39,421 bases of DNA, from assembly GCF_000981225.1 (NCBI RefSeq), contig NZ_LAJC01000058.1:1-39421 (forward strand). The letters are read 5' to 3'. A program made the translations under genes and the position numbers. Origin of the DNA: Allosalinactinospora lopnorensis. Lineage in GTDB: Bacteria; Actinomycetota; Actinomycetes; Streptosporangiales; Streptosporangiaceae. A model generated the notes under the pieces. The model ran no database searches. It was not told the DNA's origin and saw nothing but the letters and a program-made list of their open reading frames with translations. Below are positions 1-7,863 of this stretch, one piece after another (the stretch's first letter is position 1; every line of letters starts with the position of its first letter).

Positions 1-1521
1 GCCGGCGCACGCCCGCGCGTGGGCCGCGCGGCACCGCTCCAGCAGCCTGCCCCACGCGCCGTCGCGGCACCGGTCGGGGAGCGGGGTGAGCGCCCGGCCG
101 TACTCGATCCAGTCCAGCGCTGTCCCTGCGTCGCCGGCGCGAAGCGCGGTCTCCGCCCCGACTCTGGCCACCTCCCGGTCTTGGACGCGCGCGTGCGCCT
201 GGAGTTCGAGGTGCCGTGTGGTGACACGGGAACCGGGGCGAGCCGGGGTGCGGCGCAGTGCGCGATAGGCGCCGTGGTGGTCGTGGTCGGCCAGGGCGCG
301 CAGAGCCACGCTGTGCCGGGGTTCGAGTGTGGCCAGCGAGGGCGGCCCGAGGGGGGTGACCGTGACGCAGTGGGCGAGTAACCGGTCGGTGCCCGCGACC
401 GTGGGAGACGCCGCCTCGGAGACCCCCGCTGGGCGGTCGGGGATCCGGTGGAAGGGAGGGGTGCGGAGGGCCGGATCGGGAGCGATGCGGACGCCGCCCC
501 GCATCGAGGTGCTTTCGGCGGTGTCGCCGCCGGCCGGCGCATGCAGGGGCGGGTGGCCGGGTGAGGAGGCTGCGGCCTGCTCCAGTCGGCGGGCCAGTTG
601 CGCCCATAGCGAGTCGGGAGTGAAACCGGACCGCACCCGGCGGGCCTGGGACGCGGCCGCGCCGTGTTCGCCCCTGCTCAGGTGGATCTTGGCTCTCAGC
701 AGCCGGGCGGTGGCCTCGTCCGCGGCCGGGGCGCCGCCGGAAGCCGGGGCTGAGCTGAGGAAGGCCGCGGCTTCGCGGGCCATTCCCGCGGTCAGCAGAG
801 CTTCGGCGTGGTCGAGGTGCAGCGAGGCCCGGCGGCTCGCGGGCACGAGCCGGTCGGCGCGGGCGAAACGGGAGACGGCCCGGGCGATGTCGCCACCGCG
901 GACCGCCAGGCAGCCGAGGTTCTGCAGGATCAACCCCCGCAGGTGATCAAGGGTGTGCTCCTCCGTGAGCGCCAGAGCGCGCCGCAGGTCCGTATCGGCT
1001 TCCGGGAACCGCCCGGAGTACATCAGTGCCAGTCCCCGGTTGCTGAGCAGTCCGGCCAGTACCCGGTCGTCGGTCCGGGGGCGCAGCAGCTCGCGCGCGG
1101 CGTCGAAACCGGCGATGGCGGTGTCGAAGCGGCCTCGCTGAGCGGCGGCGACTCCTTCGTGCACGAGCACGAGCGCTTCGGCGGACCTGCTCCCGGCGGC
1201 CATACGCTCCAGGGAGGCGCCCGAGATCCCGCCCCCGCCCCGCAGGGCCCGCATCCCCAGGTGCGAGACGCGGGCGAGCGCCGCGGACTCGACCAGGCCG
1301 GCCCGCTCGGCGACAGCGGCGGACCGGCGCAGCAGCCGGTGAGCGGACTCGGCGTCACCGAGTTCGCGCAAGGCGAGCCCCATAAGCCGCAGCGCGGTGG
1401 AGCGCGCCTCGGGGCCGGGAGCTCCGGAAAGGACCTCCTCGGCGTGTCGCAAGGCGCGCTGGGGACTGCGCGCGACCAGGGTGACCGGAAGGTGGACGTG
1501 CTCGGGGAGGGGAACCGTCAT
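1..1521 (-). CDS. TPR-rich protein, probable CHAT-domain protein (C-terminus beyond window)
   Basis: The minus strand is open for 507 codons from an ATG at 1521 to the window edge. An AAAGG ribosome site lies about 5 bases upstream of the ATG. The first ~300 residues are alanine- and leucine-rich helical hairpins in the style of tetratricopeptide repeats, for example around ALRLMGLALRELGDAESA and LSNRGLALMYSGRFPEADTD. A proline-rich linker (about 330-390) and further helices with a GDAGTALDWIEYGRAL segment follow. In actinobacteria, long TPR proteins beside this sigma factor and small-protein pair usually end in a CHAT caspase-like peptidase domain. That domain would lie outside the window, so this part of the call is inference. 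The gene is downstream of 1814-2287 and 2289-2861 on the same strand, across a 292-base gap with no gene. Confidence 0.7.
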   Translation of the reverse strand, partial: MTVPLPEHVHLPVTLVARSPQRALRHAEEVLSGAPGPEARSTALRLMGLALRELGDAESAHRLLRRSAAVAERAGLVESAALARVSHLGMRALRGGGGISGASLERMAAGSRSAEALVLVHEGVAAAQRGRFDTAIAGFDAARELLRPRTDDRVLAGLLSNRGLALMYSGRFPEADTDLRRALALTEEHTLDHLRGLILQNLGCLAVRGGDIARAVSRFARADRLVPASRRASLHLDHAEALLTAGMAREAAAFLSSAPASGGAPAADEATARLLRAKIHLSRGEHGAAASQARRVRSGFTPDSLWAQLARRLEQAAASSPGHPPLHAPAGGDTAESTSMRGGVRIAPDPALRTPPFHRIPDRPAGVSEAASPTVAGTDRLLAHCVTVTPLGPPSLATLEPRHSVALRALADHDHHGAYRALRRTPARPGSRVTTRHLELQAHARVQDREVARVGAETALRAGDAGTALDWIEYGRALTPLPDRCRDGAWGRLLERCRAAHARACAG

Positions 1522-1813
1522 GAAGGCCTTTCACCGTTGGGGGATCGAGGGGCGAGCCGGGGACGGTTTCACAGGCAAATCGCGGTTCTGCCCGGCGGGA
1601 CGTCGTTCGCGGCGGTCACAGTGACAGCACTCTACGGAACCGGAGCGCAGCAGGGGAGCGGATTTCGGCCCGGGGTTTCGGCCCCGCCCAGCAGAGCGAT
1701 CCGTGCGCTGGTCACAGGGGGTTCGCGCGGTGTTCGGCAGGCTGGCCGCATGTGGACGGCGTGTGGCGGGCGCGGTGCGGGGCATGACCGGCCGCAGCCG
1801 GCCGCGCCTCCGG

Positions 1814-2287
1814 TCAGACCGCCATCCAGCGTGTTGTGACCGCGGCCCGTCCCCGCCGCTGGAAGACCAGGCTGACCGGCCCCTTTGGGACGCCGCGGAC
1901 CACGAAGGCGCCGTCGGCGTCCACTTCGTGGCGGGTCACCCGATACGGGCATCTCACCTCCACTGCGGGTGCTCCCGGGGGCGTCAGGCGGCCGACGATG
2001 TCGCGCCGGCCGTCGGATGCCGTGATCTCCAGCCGTACCTCGACGCCCGCGGCGCGGAGGCACACGTAGCGTGGCGCGGCGGCGAAATCGCCCGTGTCGC
2101 GTAGTCCCTGGTGCGGGGTGTCGGCGGAATCCTCGTGCACGTCGGCGAACATGGAGTCGGCGCGGCGCTTGGCGAAGGCCGCGTGCACCGACGCGCGCAT
2201 GCCCGCCGGCATGGGACCCGGCCGGTCGTCCCCGCGTAGTTCGGCCAGGAGGCGCTCGTCCTCGGCCGCCTCATCGTCGTCGGGCAT
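1814..2287 (-). CDS. Small acidic protein of the ECF-sigma/CHAT locus
   Basis: This 157-residue protein starts at ATG 2287, one base after the sigma-factor stop, so the two are probably co-translated. The N-terminus is acidic (PDDDEAAEDERLLAELRG), then a helical PAGMRASVHAAFAKRRADS segment. The C-terminal half looks like a beta-sandwich: a VEVRLEITASDGRRDIVGRL strand pair, then VRGVPKGPVSLVF and a final TTRWMAV. I recognise this layout from actinobacterial proteins encoded between an ECF sigma factor and a TPR/CHAT protein; their biochemical role is not settled. No membrane segment or metal-binding motif of the anti-sigma type is visible. A role in passing a signal between the sigma factor and the TPR protein is inference. 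Confidence 0.7.
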   Translation of the reverse strand: MPDDDEAAEDERLLAELRGDDRPGPMPAGMRASVHAAFAKRRADSMFADVHEDSADTPHQGLRDTGDFAAAPRYVCLRAAGVEVRLEITASDGRRDIVGRLTPPGAPAVEVRCPYRVTRHEVDADGAFVVRGVPKGPVSLVFQRRGRAAVTTRWMAV

Positions 2288-2288
2288 C

Positions 2289-2861
2289 TCAGGCGCCTTC
2301 CCACTGGTACTGGTCGATGAGCAGCCGGCGCAGCCGCCGGCGTACGCGGCGCCTGATTCCGGCGACCTCGTGCGGGCGCAGTCCGGCGAAGTCGGCGACA
2401 TCCGCCGCCGGCGACCGCGGCGCGTAGAGTTCCAACGCCGCGACCGTTCGGTCGGGCTCGCCGAGCTCCGCGATGGCCCGGTGCACCCGTCGGTCGCGTT
2501 CGGCGTTCAGGTGGAGCGTCTCGGGATCGCGGCCGCCCGGTCCGTCGAGCAGGCAGGGATCGGTCGGTGTGGCCCGCCGCGCCAGGCGCACCTGCTTGCG
2601 GCACTCGTAATGGGCGGCTGTGGCGAGCCACCCGCCGACACGGCCGGGCTCGCGCAGACGCGAGAGGTTCTCGGCGAGGTTGAACCAGACCGTCTGTTCG
2701 GCGTCCTGCGCGTCGTGCAGGGACAGTCCGTAGGAGCGCACCACCGACCAGACCTGGCGGGAGTAGCGGTCGATCAGCAGTTCCCATGCCGCGGTGTCGT
2801 TGGCGTGGGCGCGTTTCACCAACTCCTCGGTGGGTAGCTGACTGCCGGACTGGTCACTCAC
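2289..2861 (-). CDS. ECF-type RNA polymerase sigma factor
   Basis: A 190-residue sigma-70 family protein. Region 2 is at about 12-80 (ELVKRAHANDTAAWELLIDRY, then DAQDAEQTVWFNLAENL) and region 4 at about 115-185 (HRAIAELGEPDRTVAALELY, then a helix-turn-helix ending in arginine-rich VRRRLRRLL). The length fits ECF factors, which lack regions 1 and 3. GTG 2861 is chosen because a GGGGGG run lies about 5 bases upstream. An in-frame GTG at 2894 would add 11 residues but has a weaker site. The gene is first of a three-gene minus-strand locus (2289-1). ECF factors direct polymerase to stress or developmental promoters; the target here is unknown. No anti-sigma factor with a membrane helix is adjacent, so control may run through the two downstream proteins. 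Confidence 0.85.
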   Translation of the reverse strand: MSDQSGSQLPTEELVKRAHANDTAAWELLIDRYSRQVWSVVRSYGLSLHDAQDAEQTVWFNLAENLSRLREPGRVGGWLATAAHYECRKQVRLARRATPTDPCLLDGPGGRDPETLHLNAERDRRVHRAIAELGEPDRTVAALELYAPRSPAADVADFAGLRPHEVAGIRRRVRRRLRRLLIDQYQWEGA

Positions 2862-3080
2862 CCGTACCCCCCGAGGATTCGCGGCTTCCGCCACACGTGG
2901 AGGATTACGTTAACCGCTGGGCTCGGGAAATGCGGTGTGGAGGGCCGGAACCGGTCAACGTGCCTCTGGCGCGGTGGGTGCCCGTGGGGCACAATAGGGC
3001 GAGGAGAGCACCCATACGGACATCTCCTCTGTGGGTACGAGGGCGTCGGGGAAGCGCACTCGTTCGTATCAGGAGGTTCG

Positions 3081-3575
3081 GTGTCCGCACGTGGCGTCTT
3101 GTACGTCCACTCCGCGCCCGCGGCGCTGTGCCCACACGTCGAGTGGGCGGTCGCGGGCGTAGTAGGCGTGCCTGTGAAACTTGATTGGGATGCTCAGCCG
3201 GCGGCTCCGGGTACTCATCGCGCCGAGCTGAACTGGCAGGGTGCTCCCGGCACTTCGGCCGCTATCGCTTCGGCCTTGAACGGCTGGCAGCGGTTGCGCT
3301 TCGAAGTGACCGAAGAGGCCACCCCCGGCTGCGACGGTGTGCGGTACAGCTACACCTCTACGCTCGGTATCTTCACCGCTGTGACCAGCGCGTCCGGTGA
3401 GGTCATGGTGCCCGAGCCCCGGCTGCGCAACGCGATGGAGCGCGCCGCCGCCCAAGGGATCGACCTCGCTGAGGAACTCGACCGGCTTACCGGCCGGGTG
3501 TGGGACGAAGAGCTGGAGCCGTTCCGCTATGCGGGCGACGGCGCACCGGTCCGGTGGTTGCACGCGGCCGGATAG
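3081..3575 (+). CDS. DUF3145 family protein
   Basis: A 164-residue protein matching the actinobacterial DUF3145 family almost throughout. It opens with SARGVLYVHSAPAALCPHVE, has the central GWQRLRFEVTEE and YSYTSTLGIFTAVT segments, and ends with WDEELEPFRYAGDGAPVRWL. Start GTG 3081 is set by an AGGAGG at 3071-3076; upstream in-frame codons are not family-like. The family is nearly universal in actinobacteria and its function is undetermined. The gene stands alone, convergent with the DUF1707 gene at 3599-4090, with only 23 bases between the stops and no clear terminator. It is useful mainly as a taxonomic marker. Confidence 0.93.
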   Translation: MSARGVLYVHSAPAALCPHVEWAVAGVVGVPVKLDWDAQPAAPGTHRAELNWQGAPGTSAAIASALNGWQRLRFEVTEEATPGCDGVRYSYTSTLGIFTAVTSASGEVMVPEPRLRNAMERAAAQGIDLAEELDRLTGRVWDEELEPFRYAGDGAPVRWLHAAG

Positions 3576-3598
3576 TTCCGGCGTCCCGCGATGCCCCG

Positions 3599-4090
3599 TC
3601 ATCGATCGTTGTCCTCGTCATGCTCCCGCGGCGGAGGGGGCCCGTAGAAGGGCTCCTGGCCGTGGCCGCTCACGGATCCGGCCAGTGTGAAGATGAACAT
3701 GAATCCTATGGGGATCAGCGGCCAGAACGGTAGCAGTTCCCCGGCGAAGGCGCTGGTGACCGCCCAGATTCCCACCAGGATGAAGGAGATCGACGCCAGC
3801 CCTCGCCAGGGTTCGAGGCGCTTGCGCCATACTTCGGCCCTCTGGTCGGAGGCTCCCGCCTCGGCCGGCTCACGCTCGGAGGGCCGCGCCGGCGGCGCCG
3901 GGATGTCACAGGTGAGTGCGGTGAGATCGCCCATGGTCACGGCGCGCATGGCCCGGTCAAGGCGGTCGCTGTACTCGTCGAGGCTGAGCCGCCCCTCCTG
4001 CAGGGCGTGTGCCAGCCGCTCGGCGGTGGCGTCCCGGTCGGCGTCCGAGGCGCGCATCCGCTCCGGTGGTACCTGCCGTTCTTCGTCCAC
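3599..4090 (-). CDS. DUF1707 membrane protein
   Basis: A 163-residue protein. The N-terminal DUF1707 (SHOCT-like) domain, about 10-65, carries the signature MRASDADRDATAERL and SLDEYSDRLDRAMRA. A charged linker follows, then two hydrophobic segments (about 95-112 and 117-140, ASISFILVGIWAVTSAF and LLPFWPLIPIGFMFIFTLAG), and a short acidic tail. GTG 4090 is preceded by GGAGGGAGGGG 5 bases upstream, which decides the start. It is the second member of a tandem pair with 4289-4747 on the same strand, separated by about 200 bases. DUF1707 domains are common at actinobacterial membrane proteins and may mediate protein contacts; no enzymatic residues are visible. Confidence 0.88.
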   Translation of the reverse strand: MDEERQVPPERMRASDADRDATAERLAHALQEGRLSLDEYSDRLDRAMRAVTMGDLTALTCDIPAPPARPSEREPAEAGASDQRAEVWRKRLEPWRGLASISFILVGIWAVTSAFAGELLPFWPLIPIGFMFIFTLAGSVSGHGQEPFYGPPPPREHDEDNDR

Positions 4091-4288
4091 CTTCGCCCCT
4101 CCCTCCGATGATAGTCCACGGCCGACATTTGAGCGGGGGCTTGGCCGGGCGGCGGCGGGATTACGCCGCGGTGCGGAACGTGTCCGCTGAAGAGGGCCCG
4201 CGGTGCCGGCGACCGCCGCGGCCGGGAGCGTGCCGCGCGGCGCCACCGCGCAGGGGCGGTGCCCGGTGACGGTTGAAAACGGACAGGC

Positions 4289-4747
4289 TCACCTGCGGCT
4301 ACCGGAGTTCTCATCGGGCCAGATCGCGGCGGCGATCAGGATGGCGGCCCAGATACCGAGCGGCACCAGCGGCCAGAAGGGCAGCAGTGTTCCGCCCATA
4401 ATGCTGGTGACACCCCAGATCCCGGTCATGATGATGGCGCCGCCGAGCCACCAGCGCCATTCGTCGACCCAGTCCTTCCACGGCGAGGCGATCGCGGAGT
4501 GCTGCGCCGCAGCTCCGACCAGTTCCCCCTCCTCCCGCTCCGCGGGCGAGGGCGGTTCGGGCAGATCGGCGATGAGCGCGCGCAGTTCACCGATGACAAC
4601 AGCGTTCATGGCCTTGTCGAGGCGGAGTTCGTATTCGGCAACGTCAAGGCGGCCTTCGGACAGAGCGACAGCGAGACGTTCTGCGGTGGCGTCTCGGTCG
4701 GTATCCGAGGCGCGCATACGACTCTCAGGGACGCGTTCGTCGTCCAC
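4289..4747 (-). CDS. DUF1707 membrane protein, paralogue of the downstream gene
   Basis: A 152-residue protein with the same plan as 3599-4090. The DUF1707 head (MRASDTDRDATAERL, DVAEYELRLDKAMNA) occupies about 10-62. A linker follows, then two hydrophobic segments in the last 65 residues (WWLGGAIIMTGIWGVTSI and LLPFWPLVPLGIWAAILIAA) and a polar tail. GTG 4747 has a GGGGGTGG site 4-5 bases upstream. The shared VPESRMRASD/VPPERMRASD start and TLLPFWPL/ELLPFWPL membrane motif show a local duplication. The function is unknown; a membrane-tethered adaptor is the most that can be said. Confidence 0.87.
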   Translation of the reverse strand: MDDERVPESRMRASDTDRDATAERLAVALSEGRLDVAEYELRLDKAMNAVVIGELRALIADLPEPPSPAEREEGELVGAAAQHSAIASPWKDWVDEWRWWLGGAIIMTGIWGVTSIMGGTLLPFWPLVPLGIWAAILIAAAIWPDENSGSRR

Positions 4748-4994
4748 CGCCCACCCCCTACCGCATGTTGATGGGGCTTTTCACGATACGCCGCAGCAGG
4801 GCTAGAGGAAAGCGGTCCAGCCGGGGACAGTGGCGTGAGGTGCGTGGAGGCGCACTCCGCCGCTTCCCGCCCCGCCTTCGGGCGCTGACCGCGTGCGGAA
4901 GCCCGCAGACCCCGGGCGCGGTTCCCGGTCGGTCGGAAGTCGTGCGTGATACTCATCACACAGTGTTTTCGGGTCTGCCAGAGGCGGCGTGGCT

Positions 4995-5828
4995 TCAGGG
5001 CCGCGCGCGCGACGCCGTCGTCCGATGCCAGTGGGCGATGGCGGCGCCGGTGGCGGGGTCGGCCGCCGCGACCAGCCCGGTGTGCTCGAAGCCCCCGGTG
5101 TAGGGGAAGGCCGCGCCGTCCAGTCTGCTCAGGTGGGCACCGGTCTCGGTCAGCAGCAGCTCGGGGGCCGCGACGTCCCAGTCCCGGACCGGTACATCCT
5201 TCACGAAGAGCTGCGCCGTTCCCTCCGCGATCCGGCACAGCTTGAGTGAGATGCTCCCGCACTCCAGATATGCGGTGTAGCCGAAACGCTCGTACACGGC
5301 GCGGGTGATTCCCTGCGGGCGAGGGGTGTTGTCGGTCAGGACACCTGTTCCCAAAGGGGCCGGGCCGTTGGCCGGAAGGGGAACCCCGTTGGCGGCCGCT
5401 CCCCGCCCGCGTACAGCGGTGTACAGCACGTCCGTTTCGGGAACGTGGATCGCGGCCATGACCGGTCGGCCGCTGCTCACCAATGCCGCCTGCGTGACGT
5501 AGCCGGAAAAGCCGCCCACATAGCTGGCCGTGCCGTCGATCGGATCGATCAGCCAGTAACGAGAGGGCCGTCCGGACTCCGGTGCGAGTGACGCGGGATC
5601 CTCCTCGCTGAGGACCGGGATGCCACTGTCGATGGCGGCGAGCCGGGAGGCCAGCGCCTCGTGGGCCATCGCGTCGGCGCGGGCCTTGAACTGGCTCCCT
5701 TCCCACGCCCCCTTCGCCGCCCAGGGGGCGGAGCGCCACTCGCGCAGCAGCGCCCCGACTTCCCGCACCGCAGCGGACACGGACCCGGGGAGCGCACCCG
5801 GGCCGGGGCGGAACCGGTGGCCGTTCAC
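4995..5828 (-). CDS. Inositol monophosphatase/CysQ-family phosphatase
   Basis: A 277-residue Mg-dependent, Li-sensitive phosphatase-fold protein. Metal ligands are visible in order: SEEDP (E75, E76), then the hallmark WLIDPIDGT at about 92-100 (D95, D98), then VRDWDVAAPELLL near 226. This is the standard set for inositol monophosphatase, fructose-1,6-bisphosphatase and 3'-phosphoadenosine 5'-phosphate phosphatase enzymes. Which phosphomonoester it hydrolyses cannot be read from the sequence. Its ATG (5826-5828) overlaps the stop of the ATP-grasp gene in an ATGA arrangement, so the two are translationally coupled and probably work in one pathway. The 247 bases after its stop hold no gene. Confidence 0.85.
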   Translation of the reverse strand: MNGHRFRPGPGALPGSVSAAVREVGALLREWRSAPWAAKGAWEGSQFKARADAMAHEALASRLAAIDSGIPVLSEEDPASLAPESGRPSRYWLIDPIDGTASYVGGFSGYVTQAALVSSGRPVMAAIHVPETDVLYTAVRGRGAAANGVPLPANGPAPLGTGVLTDNTPRPQGITRAVYERFGYTAYLECGSISLKLCRIAEGTAQLFVKDVPVRDWDVAAPELLLTETGAHLSRLDGAAFPYTGGFEHTGLVAAADPATGAAIAHWHRTTASRARP

Positions 5829-6874
5829 CGTATCGGCGGGATCGTCGGGACGAAGCGCGTGACGTGGCCGGGACCGGCGTCTACGGGCTCGATCTCGTGC
5901 GAGGCGAAGTCCTCCTCGTCCAGGAACTCATCGGCCCAGCGGCGTACCATGACCACGCCTTCGCGCCATTCGTCGCGCAGCCGAGGACCGCCGCCGACCG
6001 CCTGCCGCAGTAGACCGGTGACCTCGTCAACGCCGGCGGCCGCGGTCAACGGCGCGGTGGAGGAGAAACGCGGGTTGATCTCGAAGATGCGCGGCTCGCC
6101 CTCAGCGTCGAGCGCGAGCTGGACGTTGAACGGTCCATCGGCGCGCAGTTCCTCCTGGACGGCGCGGCACACCTCCAACACGCGCTCGTTGCGCCGGGTG
6201 ACGGCGAACTTGGTGACGCCTCGCTTGAGGATGACCTCCTTGGGAACGACCGCTTGTACCGCGCCGTCGCGCCAGGCCACTACCGAGACGGTGTACTCGG
6301 TGCCGAGGATGTGCTCCTGGACGATGAGGTCGTCGGCGGAGTACGGGCCGTCGGCGATTAGCCGGTTCAGCTCCTCGGCCGAATCGCATACGGCCACCCC
6401 GCGGCTCCCGCGCCCTGACCGCGGTTTGACCACCAGGGGAAGCGCCGGGGCGTTAGACCATTCGGAGGCGAGACGGGTCTCGGGGACGTTGAACCCGGAG
6501 ACGGCGAGCCGCCGCATGAGAGCGTACTTGTCCAGGCAGGTAGCGACGAAGTCCGAGCGCGGCAGCAGTACGGCGATCCTCTCGTCGGTAAGGGCGTCGA
6601 CGGAGAGCAGCTCCTCGTCCACCAGGGGGATGATCGCCACGGCGTTCTCCTTCAGGCAGATCCCCCGAATCTCCGGATAGAACTCGTCGGTGTCGCCGGG
6701 GGGAACGAGGTAGCTGCGGTCCGCCAGGTAGAGGCCGGGCGCGGTGGCGTCGATATCGGTCGCGACGATCCGGTACCCGTGTCGGCGCAGTTGCAGGATC
6801 GTGCCGGACGTCGACGGTGAACCCGCGGTCGTGACTACAACGGTCGGATGCTCATGAAGCTGTTCAGCGGACAC
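5825..6874 (-). CDS. ATP-grasp ligase, CarB-like
   Basis: A 349-residue ATP-grasp enzyme. The pre-ATP-grasp Rossmann-like domain (about 10-100, TVVVTTAGSPSTSGTILQLRR) resembles the start of carbamoyl-phosphate synthase large-chain modules. The ATP-binding domain follows (about 110-300), with LPLVVKPRSGRGSRGV as the phosphate-binding strand-loop, IVQEHILGTEYTVSVV, and metal/nucleotide residues in NVQLALDAEGEPRIFEINPRFSS. GTG 6874 is chosen because GGAAAGG lies just upstream and family similarity begins there. ATP-grasp enzymes form acyl-phosphate intermediates and join them to an amine or thiol; the substrates here are unknown. The stop overlaps the start of the phosphatase gene by 4 bases. 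A HAD hydrolase gene lies 207 bases upstream on the same strand. Confidence 0.85.
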   Translation of the reverse strand: MSAEQLHEHPTVVVTTAGSPSTSGTILQLRRHGYRIVATDIDATAPGLYLADRSYLVPPGDTDEFYPEIRGICLKENAVAIIPLVDEELLSVDALTDERIAVLLPRSDFVATCLDKYALMRRLAVSGFNVPETRLASEWSNAPALPLVVKPRSGRGSRGVAVCDSAEELNRLIADGPYSADDLIVQEHILGTEYTVSVVAWRDGAVQAVVPKEVILKRGVTKFAVTRRNERVLEVCRAVQEELRADGPFNVQLALDAEGEPRIFEINPRFSSTAPLTAAAGVDEVTGLLRQAVGGGPRLRDEWREGVVMVRRWADEFLDEEDFASHEIEPVDAGPGHVTRFVPTIPPIR

Positions 6875-7081
6875 CGGTAACCTTTCCGCTCGACGTGGGT
6901 GTGTGCGGCGGGAATCCCGATGAGGGTACGCCTCTTGCTCCGTTTTCACCGAGCGTAACTTATCGGTCGGTGACATGGCTGGTAATGGCCGCTTTCGGCT
7001 CCCAAGACAACCAACAGCCTTCACTGTGCGTGTAAGGGAAGGTGGAGTAGCGGCGAACCGGACCGCTGTTCTGCGCTGCTC

Positions 7082-7738
7082 TCAGAGTGCTCCGAACCGG
7101 TCGGTCAGGAACGATTCCAGCCCTTCGGTGCCGGTGTAGTGGTGGGCGTCGATTCCCAGCCGCTTGGCGGCGAGGAAGTTCTCCTCGCGGTCGTCGACGA
7201 ACGCGGTCTCCTCGGGTGTAAGGCCGAGGGTCGTGAGCACGTGGGTGTAGACCGCGGGGTCGGGCTTGCAGACCCCCAGGTCGCAGCTGAAGAACAGGCC
7301 CTCGAAGGAGGCCAGTGCGGGGGAGCGGCGCAACGTGCCCGCGATGTCGTGCGGAGCGTTGGAGAGCAGCGCGAGCCGGACCCCTCGGGCGGCGAGCCGG
7401 TCGAGGAGCGCGCAGCTGGCCGGCGAGACGTAGAGCCAGGAACCGACGTCGACCGCCCACAGCGACTGCTTGAGCGCGGTGTCCGCGGCCGTCTCCGACC
7501 CCCACTCCGCGCCGACACGCCGGGCTATGCGTTCCCAGTACTCCGCCGGAGCCGCGCCGGCGTCGAAACGGGGCCGCTCCGCCCAGTAGGCGGTCCAGAA
7601 GTCCTCGGCCGGCACCCCCGCGAGGCGTTCCAGTTCGGCCCGCGCCTCGGGCGGCTGGGGGCGGGAGATCACCTCGCCGTAGTCGAACACGACCGTGGTG
7701 ATGCGGGGGCGAGCGGTGCTATCGACTGACATGTGCAT
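7082..7738 (-). CDS. HAD-superfamily hydrolase (subfamily IA)
   Basis: A 218-residue HAD phosphatase-type protein. Motif I is VVFDYGEV, with the nucleophile Asp at about 19; the usual acid/base Asp two residues later is Gly. Motif II is LLSNAP, motif III is the lysine in GVCKPDP and motif IV is FVDDREEN. The alpha-helical cap lies between motifs I and II. A DxG first motif is known in some members, such as the YihX-like sugar-phosphate phosphatases, but can also mark altered chemistry. ATG 7738 is preferred over ATG 7732 because GAGG lies 7 bases before it. The gene follows a large palindrome (7759-7802) and precedes the ATP-grasp/phosphatase pair. A joint role with that pair is inference from position. 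Confidence 0.85.
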   Translation of the reverse strand: MHMSVDSTARPRITTVVFDYGEVISRPQPPEARAELERLAGVPAEDFWTAYWAERPRFDAGAAPAEYWERIARRVGAEWGSETAADTALKQSLWAVDVGSWLYVSPASCALLDRLAARGVRLALLSNAPHDIAGTLRRSPALASFEGLFFSCDLGVCKPDPAVYTHVLTTLGLTPEETAFVDDREENFLAAKRLGIDAHHYTGTEGLESFLTDRFGAL

Positions 7739-7758
7739 TCACACCTCATCGACGTTTG

Positions 7759-7802
7759 TGGAACAGCAATACAGACATATTTTATGTGCGAATTGTGTTC
7801 CA
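7759..7802 (-). promoter_or_regulatory. Palindromic operator-like promoter region of the HAD gene
   Basis: An AT-rich island in otherwise GC-rich DNA, 21-64 bases upstream of the HAD start. Outer arms TGGAACA (7759-7765) and TGTTCCA (7796-7802) are perfect inverted repeats. An inner perfect repeat ACATA-TTT-TATGT (7775-7787) shares nearly the same centre. This nested dyad looks like a repressor site overlapping the promoter. No matching regulator gene is adjacent. Confidence 0.45.
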
Positions 7803-7821
7803 TCGTCCCTTGGCGTACAAG

Positions 7822-7849
7822 AGGGCCGCCTCGCGGAGGAGGCGGCCCT
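7822..7849. terminator. Hairpin terminator after the PEBP gene
   Basis: A perfect 11-bp stem, AGGGCCGCCTC (7822-7832) with GAGGCGGCCCT (7839-7849), and a 6-base loop. It starts 15 bases beyond the stop of the minus-strand PEBP gene. No long T run follows, as is usual in actinobacteria. It is bracketed by an 8-base direct repeat, GGCGTACA, at 7812-7819 and 7852-7859. Confidence 0.65.
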
Positions 7850-7863
7850 TCGGCGTACAGGGA

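Noticed and set aside
808-1839. Long plus-strand open frame of 343 codons
   Set aside because: It is the antisense shadow of the TPR gene: the minus strand is open for 507 codons with helical-repeat protein sequence, while this frame is Gly/Gln/Arg-rich without family resemblance.
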